The notes beneath the pieces were generated by a model that worked only from the letters and a program-made list of their open reading frames with translations, was not told the DNA's origin and ran no database searches. 8,453 bases of DNA from the NCBI GenBank assembly GCA_002691565.1, contig NZIH01000051.1:1-8453 (forward strand), given 5' to 3'. Below, piece by piece: positions 1-5,078 of the stretch (within the stretch, counting starts at the first letter, position 1; each line of letters begins with the position of its first letter). This DNA is from Halieaceae bacterium. Its GTDB lineage: Bacteria; Pseudomonadota; Gammaproteobacteria; Pseudomonadales; Halieaceae. Made by a program: the position numbers and the translations under genes.

Positions 1-6
1 AAAAAA

Positions 7-82
7 TGGAGCTGGCGAGAGGAATCGAACCCCCGACCGGCTGATTACAAATCAGCTGCTCTACCTACTGAGCTACGCCAGC
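7..82 (-). tRNA. tRNA-Thr, anticodon UGU
   Basis: The minus strand folds into a complete 76-nt tRNA with encoded CCA. The acceptor stem is GCTGGCG (82-76) with CGCCAGC (17-11), the discriminator is T, and CCA lies at 9-7. The D-arm reads GCTC..GAGC. The anticodon stem GCTGA/TCAGC holds the 7-nt loop TTTGTAA, giving anticodon TGT, which reads ACA and other Thr codons. The T-loop is TTCGATT on a stem with two G-U pairs. Six T residues follow the CCA directly at the window edge, so I cannot tell whether transcription ends here or continues into further tRNAs. In E. coli the equivalent thrU lies near birA-coaA and heads thrU-tyrU-glyT-thrT-tufB; here it lies just downstream of birA-coaX. A TTGACG -35-like hexamer (131-126) lies upstream, but I see no convincing -10 box. 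Confidence 0.97.
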
Positions 83-90
83 TAGACGTT

Positions 91-107
91 GGGTGAGCGG
101 GTCACCC
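91..107. repeat. Inverted repeat between coaX and the tRNA
   Basis: GGGTGA (91-96) and TCACCC (102-107) are perfect reverse complements around the 5-nt spacer GCGGG. In minus-strand RNA this makes a 6-bp GC-rich hairpin after the coaX stop, ending 8 nt before the mature tRNA 5' end. It could mark the 3' end of the coaX message or a leader hairpin for tRNA 5' processing. There is no T-run after it, so a classical intrinsic terminator is not supported. The role is inference; the repeat is seen directly. Confidence 0.45.
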
Positions 108-145
108 CGAAAGGGCGCACATGATCGTCAAGAGCCGCCCTCAGG

Positions 146-871
146 TCAAGCCCCATTTAACCAAAAATCCAACCCATCAAATACGAGCCCATCGACACGC
201 TCACCCCCGACCCCGAGTGCCCCGAGTTCTTTGGCTGAGCCGCCTGTAAGATAGACCTTGCTATCAGGGAATCGGTCGATCACATGTTGGCAGGTAGCCA
301 ATAACGTCAGCCACACACCAGACAACACGCATCCCGCAGTGTCAGTTCCGGGCGATATCGATGGGTCAGGGTGCTTGGAGAATCGGATTTTGTCAGTGTT
401 CGACACCAGCGCATCGCGTGCAAGTGCCATGCCGGGAAAAATGTAGCCTCCGAGGTGCTGACCGTCGTCCATAACATCGATTGTGCACGCAGTACCCACA
501 TCGATAATGACCGCTGATTCCTCACCGCGCGCTTTAATAGCCAATAGTGCAAGCCATCGATCCACGCCCAAGCGATAAGGCTCCTCATATGCATTGCGGA
601 CGCCGGCAAACGCCGCTGAACTGACTGCGAAGTGAAGCTGGTCTGGGTTCACCGACTCAAACACTTCATTGAGTTCCAAGGCGTAGGCGTCATCCCTCAC
701 ACATGACACAGCAACCACGGAGTCACGCACGCCACCGAGCGCCGACACCCAGGCACGAAGATCCCGCAGGTCGCCCTGCCCGCCATCCACCACATCACCA
801 CCATGACGCAACTGCCACTTCGTCGAGGTGTTACCGGCGTCCACTAGGATTCGCATATCAACAGTGCTCAC
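146..871 (-). CDS. coaX: Type III pantothenate kinase CoaX
   Basis: Phosphorylates pantothenate to 4'-phosphopantothenate with ATP, the first committed step of CoA synthesis, in the cytoplasm. The 241-aa length fits the family (about 240-260). Seen in order: the N-terminal phosphate-binding motif DAGNTSTKW (residues 11-19), the pantothenate-site block NAYEEPYRLGVDRW (93-106) with the likely catalytic Asp104, the second phosphate motif DVGTACTID (124-132), GGYIFPG (141-147) and a TGG turn (209-211). This ASKHA-fold enzyme is unrelated to E. coli CoaA and characteristically needs a monovalent cation. The start used is GTG at 871, supported by AGGT six bases upstream, inside the birA stop region. 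An in-frame ATG at 856, giving a start just before ILVDAGNT, is the alternative and would match family N-termini better. The birA stop lies 8 bp upstream, so the two are almost certainly co-transcribed. The tRNA-Thr gene follows. Confidence 0.95.
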   Translation of the reverse strand: MSTVDMRILVDAGNTSTKWQLRHGGDVVDGGQGDLRDLRAWVSALGGVRDSVVAVSCVRDDAYALELNEVFESVNPDQLHFAVSSAAFAGVRNAYEEPYRLGVDRWLALLAIKARGEESAVIIDVGTACTIDVMDDGQHLGGYIFPGMALARDALVSNTDKIRFSKHPDPSISPGTDTAGCVLSGVWLTLLATCQHVIDRFPDSKVYLTGGSAKELGALGVGGERVDGLVFDGLDFWLNGA

Positions 872-879
872 TAACGTAC

Positions 880-1680
880 CTACTGAGTATCCACATGACC
901 TAGACTAACCTCACCGGCATAAACAGTCCTTCGTTTACCGGCGAACTCTACCTCCAGACCGCCGTCTGGTGAAAGACCACGCGCAATGCCAACGCCCTCA
1001 CCCAGCGCAGACACCGCCACTCGCTGGTTTAGCAGTAAGTCACGGCTCGGCCAAGACGACATGACCAATGCCTGAAGCTCATCGTGAGATAAACGACACA
1101 GTTCAACGATTGCAGGTGCAATCACATCAACAACCATCGAGAGGTCAAGTGGACTTTCACTGTGCTTACTGAGGCACGTGACTGGCCGCCGCAGCAGCTG
1201 AGGATCAGGATGTGAAGCTATATTGAGACCTACCCCAATCACCACCGCGACACCATCATCCTTCAAACTAACGGTCTCCAAAAGAACACCACCCACCTTC
1301 ATCCCAGCGAGATAGAGGTCATTGGGCCACTTGATCTTGCAGTCAAGCGTCAGCTCGCGCTCCAGCGCATCGGCGGCGGCGACAGTGATACCGAGAGACC
1401 ACAGGCTGAGCTCGTTGAGCGGGCGGCGCGAGTGAACACAGTAAGACAAGTATAAATTTCCCGAGGGTGGGCTCTGCCAAAGACTGCCTCGACGTCCAAC
1501 CCCGGCTGTCTGTTCCCGCGCCAAAAACAAGGTCTCATGCGAGCTGGCAGCCCGCGCTTTCAATTCGGCATTCGTGGACCCAATCGTATCGACAACTTCC
1601 AGCCGAATGCCAGAATCCAACAGCGAGGCTAATCTAGCGCGCAGCACTGCCTCTTGCTTCTTCAATTCTAGTGTCGTCAT
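880..1680 (-). CDS. birA: Biotin-[acetyl-CoA-carboxylase] ligase BirA, monofunctional (no HTH)
   Basis: Activates biotin as biotinyl-5'-AMP and transfers it to the lysine of the biotin carboxyl carrier protein of acetyl-CoA carboxylase. Seen: DTIGSTN (residues 31-37), the biotin/ATP loop AGVGRRGSLW (59-68), KWPNDLYL..KVGGVLLE (117-135) with the KWPND signature, VIGVGLNI (147-154), and a C-terminal SH3-like segment ending in YAGEVSLG. At 266 aa it lacks the N-terminal winged-helix domain of E. coli BirA (321 aa). The frame upstream of the ATG reaches a TAA after about 20 codons without an HTH, so it should not itself repress bio genes. The ATG at 1680 has no good Shine-Dalgarno sequence; a GAGGAG about 25 nt upstream has no ATG/GTG/TTG at usable spacing. 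It is first gene of the birA-coaX unit, with its promoter presumably in the divergent region 1681-1771. Confidence 0.95.
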   Translation of the reverse strand: MTTLELKKQEAVLRARLASLLDSGIRLEVVDTIGSTNAELKARAASSHETLFLAREQTAGVGRRGSLWQSPPSGNLYLSYCVHSRRPLNELSLWSLGITVAAADALERELTLDCKIKWPNDLYLAGMKVGGVLLETVSLKDDGVAVVIGVGLNIASHPDPQLLRRPVTCLSKHSESPLDLSMVVDVIAPAIVELCRLSHDELQALVMSSWPSRDLLLNQRVAVSALGEGVGIARGLSPDGGLEVEFAGKRRTVYAGEVSLGHVDTQ

Positions 1681-1721
1681 GGTCAGGGGAATAATCGTGA
1701 GATTCGCGGGCTCCTCGTTGC

Positions 1722-1736
1722 CGTATATGGTATACG
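1722..1736. promoter_or_regulatory. 15-bp dyad in divergent promoter region
   Basis: CGTATA (1722-1727) and TATACG (1731-1736) form a perfect inverted repeat around TGG. It sits in the 91-bp region between the divergently transcribed birA (minus, start 1680) and the membrane-protein gene (plus, start 1772). On plus, TGG-TATACG also resembles an extended -10 element (TGnTATAAT, 4 of 6 in the hexamer), without a recognisable -35, which would put a transcript start near 1743, about 30 nt before the ATG. It could therefore be an operator, a promoter core, or both. It does not match the BirA operator or BioR box as I know them. Confidence 0.35.
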
Positions 1737-1771
1737 TTTTTCTTTAGCTTCGTCCGGAGTACCGCACCTGT

Positions 1772-2095
1772 ATGTACACGACACTCAGACTGGTTGCCGT
1801 TTGTTTTGCCGTTGCTATTGGTGCTGGACTTATCGGTCAGTTATGGGTTGTATCGCTGGATATCCTGAGTCTCTCGGAGGCAGCGAGAGGGGTTCTGTTT
1901 TTATTGGTAGCGCTTGGCCTTATGGGCTATCAAAGGCTGAGCCTCGTGCTGAGCGCCATTATCTGCCTGCCTACTGTTTTGACCCACCCCTTGACGCTGA
2001 GCAACAATCTCCTTGTGACGGCACAGTCTGCACTCCTCGCGCTCAGCCTCGTGCTACTGGTTTTGCACACACGACACATGTCTGATGATGCGTGA
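1772..2095 (+). CDS. Small hypothetical membrane protein, about four TM segments
   Basis: I do not recognise a family. The 107-aa product is strongly hydrophobic, with four probable membrane helices at about residues 5-28, 38-53, 55-71 and 79-99, short loops, one Arg (residue 55, in the second loop) between helices 2 and 3, and a polar tail HTRHMSDDA. There is no signal-peptide cleavage site, catalytic motif or conserved Cys/His pair that I can name. The ATG at 1772 has GGAG about 12 nt upstream, slightly far for a Shine-Dalgarno sequence. Its TGA (2093-2095) overlaps the GTG start of the alkyltransferase gene in a GTGA junction, which implies co-transcription and translational coupling. It is divergent from birA across 91 bp carrying a 15-bp dyad. 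A role in the membrane is all that can be said; a link to alkylation repair is only suggested by the coupling. Confidence 0.7.
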   Translation: MYTTLRLVAVCFAVAIGAGLIGQLWVVSLDILSLSEAARGVLFLLVALGLMGYQRLSLVLSAIICLPTVLTHPLTLSNNLLVTAQSALLALSLVLLVLHTRHMSDDA

Positions 2096-2568
2096 CTGAT
2101 ACAATGAACATTCATGCGTTAGATGTGTCGAGTCCACTGGGAGTACTTCAACTTGTGAGTGACGAGAAGCACCTGCTAGAACTCAATTGGCAGTGCGCTC
2201 ACAGGCAACTCAGCACATCCAACCACAGGGTAGCCATCCTCACTGCCGCTGCCGATGAGCTCAGTCAGTTCTTCAGCGGAGCGCGGCGCAATTTCTCTGT
2301 GCCATTGCAACCACATGGCACTGGCTTCCAACTCAGCGTGTGGAGCGAATTACAAAAAGTGGGATGGGGCGAGACCTTTACATACCGTGAGATTGCAGAG
2401 CGCTTAGGAAAGCCAAAAGGGTTCCGCGCCGTTGGCGGCGCCGTGGGTCGCAACCCAATCCCCATCTTTATCCCCTGCCATCGAATCGTCGGGGCCAACG
2501 GTGCTCTCACTGGATTTTCAGGCGGTCTCGACAACAAACAGATACTGCTCGGTTGCGAGGGGCACTAG
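2092..2568 (+). CDS. ogt: Methylated-DNA--[protein]-cysteine S-methyltransferase (Ogt/MGMT type)
   Basis: Repairs O6-alkylguanine and O4-alkylthymine in DNA by irreversible transfer of the alkyl group to its own cysteine. Seen: an N-terminal RNase H-like domain (residues 1-75 or so), then the DNA-binding core with FQLSVWSELQKVGWGETFTY (79-98), the arginine-finger region RAVGGAVGRNP (112-122), and the active site PCHR (128-131) with acceptor Cys129, followed by GALTGFSGGLDNKQILL (137-153). The 158-aa length fits Ogt; there is no Ada-type zinc/transcription domain, so this is a repair-only enzyme. The start is GTG at 2092, overlapping the stop of the upstream membrane-protein gene by 4 bp. An in-frame ATG at 2104 is the alternative; neither has a clear Shine-Dalgarno sequence, which fits coupling. 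It converges on the DUF465 gene with 14 bp between stops. The symbol is a subfamily guess; the family is certain. Confidence 0.93.
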   Translation: MTDTMNIHALDVSSPLGVLQLVSDEKHLLELNWQCAHRQLSTSNHRVAILTAAADELSQFFSGARRNFSVPLQPHGTGFQLSVWSELQKVGWGETFTYREIAERLGKPKGFRAVGGAVGRNPIPIFIPCHRIVGANGALTGFSGGLDNKQILLGCEGH

Positions 2569-2582
2569 ATTCGCCAGACGCC

Positions 2583-2810
2583 TTATGCGTCCAGATCAGG
2601 AATTAGCTCGTCTTTCAGGCGCTCAATTCCATCGCGCAAACGCAATTTTTCCTTTTTCATGCGCTGAATGAGTAGCCGATCACCCCACGGGTAGGCCTGG
2701 AGATCTGTCAACTCCTCGTCGATAGCCCGATGGCGCTCGATCATCAATGACAAACGCATTTCCGCTGTCATTGGCTCGTTAGCCGCCGGCTGATTAAGCT
2801 CCGTCATCAT
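2583..2810 (-). CDS. DUF465 (YdcH-like) small coiled-coil protein
   Basis: A 75-aa, charged, helical protein matching the DUF465/YdcH pattern: an HRAIDEELTDLQ segment followed by a short turn (YPWGD) and then the signature RMKKEKLRLRDGIERL. The two halves would pair as an antiparallel helical hairpin. No biochemical function is established for the family that I know of. Start choice: the frame opens at an ATG at 2816, but GGGGGAG (2824-2818) sits only one base from it. Its spacing is 7 nt to the ATG at 2810 (chosen) and 10 nt to the ATG at 2807, so the two inner starts are better. It is downstream of cysQ on the same strand, with a 111-117 bp gap carrying an inverted repeat, so it may have its own promoter. 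Confidence 0.85.
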   Translation of the reverse strand: MMTELNQPAANEPMTAEMRLSLMIERHRAIDEELTDLQAYPWGDRLLIQRMKKEKLRLRDGIERLKDELIPDLDA

Positions 2811-2851
2811 GCGCATGCTCCCCCAAGCACAGCTTTCACCATCAACGCATG

Positions 2852-2876
2852 TTGTCGCAATTCAAGCAAGCGACAA
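2852..2876. repeat. Inverted repeat between cysQ and the DUF465 gene
   Basis: TTGTCGC (2852-2858) and GCGACAA (2870-2876) are perfect 7-bp reverse complements separated by 11 nt. Both flanking genes are on the minus strand. The repeat lies about 50 bp past the cysQ stop and about 40 bp before the DUF465 start. It could be the stem of a cysQ transcript end, although no T-run follows on the minus strand, or a regulator-binding dyad upstream of the small gene. Function is inference. Confidence 0.4.
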
Positions 2877-2927
2877 TTTACTGCAATGACCCCCGGTTCC
2901 TGTTCTGGTCACAAAAATCAAGGGGCT

Positions 2928-3824
2928 CTATGCGCTGGGCTCTCTTAAAATAGCGGCATAGTCGATGTGGGAGTCGCCACCGGCGATGAACGACTCCGCC
3001 AACAACGAGGGACGCTGATTGTATTTTATCGGGTCACCATTGAACTTAGTGACGCGACCACCAGCCGCACGGACCAGGGCATCACCGGCAGCCACATCCC
3101 ATTCGCTGCAAGCTGAGGTGCGAGGATAGACATCGGCACTTCCGGCTGCCACATCACAGAACTTGACTGCGCTGCCAGAGTTGCGACGAACCACATCGCC
3201 GAAGTGGGACGACAGGCTATCGGTAAGCGCTTGAACCCGCTTAGGTGAATGCCTGTGGCTCGCGAGCATGACCAATGGCTGGTTGTCTTTCCTGTTTTGT
3301 GTTTTCACCACCGCACCGCTTACCAAGCCCTCTCCCTCAGTGAAAACGGCAGCACCGTTGTGAACAACACCGAGCCAATGCTCTCTCCGGCAGGGGATGG
3401 AGATCAGTCCCAGCTCAGCTACCCCATCGCAAACGAGTGCAATGTTAATTGTGAATTGATCAGTTTTTTCGATGAATTCTTTAGTGCCATCGAGAGGATC
3501 CACCACCCAGCACGTGGGCCAGTTCAAGCGATCCGCTATGTCCGCACCCTCGGATTCCTCCGAGAGTATGGGTATGCCAAGCATTAGCGCATCCAGCCGC
3601 TCACAGAGTAGTTCATGAAGTGCCGTGTCGGCGTCAGTTAGGGGCGTAGCGTCCCCTTTCCGAACCACCTCCAGCTCGTCGACCTTTTCGTAAAATCCTC
3701 GCGCGACCGTGGCCGCCTCATCCACAATCGTTAACAGCGATGTTATGAGCGTAGTGAGTCCGACCTCACGCTCTTCGAGAAAAGCCCTTAAACTCTCATT
3801 GTTATTCGACTGATGCCACCACAT
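2928..3824 (-). CDS. cysQ: 3'(2'),5'-bisphosphate nucleotidase CysQ
   Basis: Hydrolyses 3'-phosphoadenosine 5'-phosphate (PAP) to AMP and phosphate, removing the by-product of PAPS-dependent sulfate assimilation and of phosphopantetheine transfer. It belongs to the Mg-dependent, lithium-sensitive inositol-monophosphatase superfamily. Seen: VRKGDATPLTDAD (residues 54-66), metal ligands in LSEES (87-91), the signature WVVDPLDGTKEFI (106-118), SGSAVKFCDVAAGSADVYPR (216-235), and the last ligand in SEWDVAAGDAL (240-250). The 298-aa frame has about 25 more N-terminal residues than E. coli CysQ (246 aa), beginning MWWHQ. The ATG at 3824 has no Shine-Dalgarno sequence. Only CTG and GTG codons at residues 30 and 34 offer shorter starts, so the true start is unsure. 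It is divergent from yrfG, 19 bp apart. I recall cysQ beside nudE and yrfG in pseudomonads, which agrees with this neighbourhood. Confidence 0.93.
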   Translation of the reverse strand: MWWHQSNNNESLRAFLEEREVGLTTLITSLLTIVDEAATVARGFYEKVDELEVVRKGDATPLTDADTALHELLCERLDALMLGIPILSEESEGADIADRLNWPTCWVVDPLDGTKEFIEKTDQFTINIALVCDGVAELGLISIPCRREHWLGVVHNGAAVFTEGEGLVSGAVVKTQNRKDNQPLVMLASHRHSPKRVQALTDSLSSHFGDVVRRNSGSAVKFCDVAAGSADVYPRTSACSEWDVAAGDALVRAAGGRVTKFNGDPIKYNQRPSLLAESFIAGGDSHIDYAAILREPSA

Positions 3825-3827
3825 AAG
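3799..3827 (+). promoter_or_regulatory. Candidate promoter for yrfG-hslR
   Basis: TTGTTA (3799-3804, 4 of 6 to TTGACA) and CATAAG (3822-3827, 4 of 6 to TATAAT) are separated by exactly 17 bp and point at yrfG. A start near 3834 would leave a leader of only about 10 nt. It lies inside the predicted 5' end of cysQ, so either the two genes share overlapping control DNA or cysQ really starts further in. Prediction by eye only. Confidence 0.25.
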
Positions 3828-3843
3828 AGAAGACTAACACCAC

Positions 3844-4554
3844 ATGAAGATAGAGACCGACAGCGGAGCAAATCTTGAATCAGTAGATTGGACACAAGTT
3901 GACCACGTACTGTTGGATATGGACGGCACCCTGTTAGATCTCGCCTTTGACAACGACTTTTGGGGGCACCGAATTCATGAAAAGTACGCCGCAATCCATC
4001 GGATCAGTGTTGATCAAGCCGTTGCACAATTTGAGCCCCTGTTCCAGCGCGTTGCTGGCACCCTGAGTTGGTACTCGACTGATTTTTGGAGTCAGCAATA
4101 CGGCTATAACATTACCGACCACTCGCGAGATTATGCGACCGGGATACGCTGGTTACCCTTTGCAAAAGAATTCCTTCATGCTCTACGTCACCGGGGTGTG
4201 AGATCAACCATCGTCACCAATGCACACCCCGACATTGTGAACCTTAAAAACGAAGTAACGGGAATCACGGATTTGGTAGATCGCACCATCAGTAGCCATA
4301 CAGTGGGCTACGCTAAAGAGTCGCCCAAGTTTTGGATCGCATTGCGGGCTGACTTGAAGTTTAGTCCGAAATCAACGCTGTTTTTTGATGATTCACCTTC
4401 GGTGCTATCAGCGGCTGTAGACTTTGGTATCGAGCGATCAATTGCCATTTGCCACCCCGACACCACGCGACCTAAACGAATCCATGTGTCCTCCTGGGCT
4501 ATTGATAATTTCGAACATCTCACTGCGAGTCTTAGCAGTAAAGGGCAGCGCTAG
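3844..4554 (+). CDS. yrfG: GMP/IMP nucleotidase YrfG (HAD family)
   Basis: A haloacid-dehalogenase phosphatase that in E. coli dephosphorylates GMP and IMP to nucleosides. The 236-aa product shows all four HAD motifs: I, LLDMDGTLLDLAFDN (residues 23-37, nucleophile Asp25 and acid/base Asp27); II, TNAHP (125-129); III, Lys158 in GYAKES; IV, FFDDS (180-184). The stretches LLDMDGTLLDLAFDN, TNAHP, and the SSHTVGYAKE region parallel E. coli YrfG closely, which makes a specific assignment possible beyond the general HAD family. A helical cap lies between motifs I and II (about residues 38-105). The ATG at 3844 has only a weak purine stretch upstream. Its TAG shares one base with the GTG of hslR (TAGTG), the same gene pair as in E. 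coli, so an operon is very likely. It is divergent from cysQ. Confidence 0.9.
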   Translation: MKIETDSGANLESVDWTQVDHVLLDMDGTLLDLAFDNDFWGHRIHEKYAAIHRISVDQAVAQFEPLFQRVAGTLSWYSTDFWSQQYGYNITDHSRDYATGIRWLPFAKEFLHALRHRGVRSTIVTNAHPDIVNLKNEVTGITDLVDRTISSHTVGYAKESPKFWIALRADLKFSPKSTLFFDDSPSVLSAAVDFGIERSIAICHPDTTRPKRIHVSSWAIDNFEHLTASLSSKGQR

Positions 4555-4940
4555 TGGATCGTTTGCGGGTGGACAAGTGGCTATGGGCGGCGCGCTTTTT
4601 TAAAACACGCTCCATTGCCAAGACGGCCATAGAGGGTGGGAAAGTTCATTTAGAGGGGCAGCGAGTCAAAGTGTCTCGAGAGATCTCAGTTGGAGAGGTA
4701 TTGGTCATCAAACAGGGGTGGGATGAAAAAGAGGTAGTAGTGCGCGCCTTGAGTGCGCAACGGGGCCCCGCGCCCATTGCTCGAGAACTCTACGAGGAGA
4801 CGGCGAATAGTATTGAAAAACGGGAGCGAGAAGCCCAAGCCAGAAAAGCCGCGGGGGGCGCGGTTGCACGGCCAGCTCAAAAACCCGGGAAACACCAGCG
4901 CAAGGCTTTGGAGCGCTTGCGCAAACAGTTCGATATCTAA
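4554..4940 (+). CDS. hslR: Heat-shock ribosome-associated protein HslR (Hsp15), S4 domain
   Basis: An S4-type RNA-binding protein; in E. coli it binds free 50S subunits carrying a stalled peptidyl-tRNA and moves the tRNA to the P site so that the nascent chain can be released. Seen: the S4 motif RVDKWLWAARFFKTRSIAKT, followed by GGKVHLEGQRVK (residues about 5-42), the characteristic LYEETANSIEKREREAQARK segment (about 79-98), and a very basic C-terminal tail ending HQRKALERLRKQ that likely contacts rRNA. The length of 128 aa is close to E. coli (133). The GTG start at 4554 is supported by AAAGGG 8 nt upstream and by the one-base overlap with yrfG. E. coli has hslO (Hsp33) next; here there is a short gap, a possible small ORF, then dxs. 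Confidence 0.93.
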   Translation: MDRLRVDKWLWAARFFKTRSIAKTAIEGGKVHLEGQRVKVSREISVGEVLVIKQGWDEKEVVVRALSAQRGPAPIARELYEETANSIEKREREAQARKAAGGAVARPAQKPGKHQRKALERLRKQFDI

Positions 4941-4953
4941 GAATGATGGTGAG

Positions 4954-5058
4954 GTGAGCCCAGATTATTTCTGGCCTAACGGCAATACGCTCACCGAGAA
5001 GGGTTACGAAAAGTTGACGAACTGGCTTGTTGCACTGTCAAATGAGCGTAAAAAATAA
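4954..5058 (+). CDS. Possible small protein, 34 aa, between hslR and dxs
   Basis: An open frame from GTG 4954 to TAA 5058 would encode 34 residues starting [18 protein letters not shown] and ending LSNERKK. The residue mix is protein-like (aromatics, a central amphipathic stretch KLTNWLVAL, basic end) and third positions are about 56% G/C, much like neighbouring genes. The start has weak support: GGTGAG abuts it. A four-codon mini-ORF (ATG ATG GTG AGG TGA, 4943-4957) ends in a GTGA overlap with the GTG, which would allow termination-reinitiation after hslR. The stop is 20 nt before the dxs ATG. I recognise no family. The last half vaguely recalls the C-terminal end of SGNH hydrolases, but the catalytic Asp/His are absent. 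It may be non-coding. Confidence 0.4.
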   Translation: MSPDYFWPNGNTLTEKGYEKLTNWLVALSNERKK

Positions 5059-5059
5059 T
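5030..5059 (+). promoter_or_regulatory. Candidate promoter for dxs-xseB-ispA
   Basis: TTGCAC (5030-5035, 3 of 6) and AATAAT (5054-5059, 5 of 6 to TATAAT) are separated by 18 bp in an A/T-rich run, giving a start near 5066 and a 13-nt leader. A second -10-like hexamer TATAGT (5067-5072, 5 of 6) follows without a -35. Either would let the isoprenoid operon be transcribed independently of yrfG-hslR. The hexamers overlap the end of the possible small ORF. By eye only. Confidence 0.25.
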
Positions 5060-5078
5060 TTACAGGTATAGTGTCAAA

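Noticed and set aside
1..6. T-run after the tRNA CCA as an intrinsic terminator
   Set aside because: It sits at the window edge and there is no dedicated hairpin besides the tRNA itself, so termination cannot be told from a spacer before further tRNAs.
307..609. 100-codon alternative frame inside coaX on the same strand
   Set aside because: Overlaps the conserved pantothenate-site and phosphate motifs of CoaX in another frame; no start signal or family resemblance.
3249..3587. 112-codon plus-strand frame opposite cysQ
   Set aside because: Antisense to conserved CysQ motifs including DPLDGT; no ribosome site and no recognisable protein features.
4753..4953. Upstream extension of the small ORF frame into hslR
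   Set aside because: This part overlaps the clearly coding hslR frame and reads as a shadow rich in Arg/Pro; only the portion from GTG 4954 looks protein-like.
4954..5058. Small ORF as the broken end of an SGNH/GDSL hydrolase
   Set aside because: The pattern [11 protein letters not shown] recalls the C-terminal block of that family, but the catalytic Asp and His are not present and no other part of such an enzyme is nearby.
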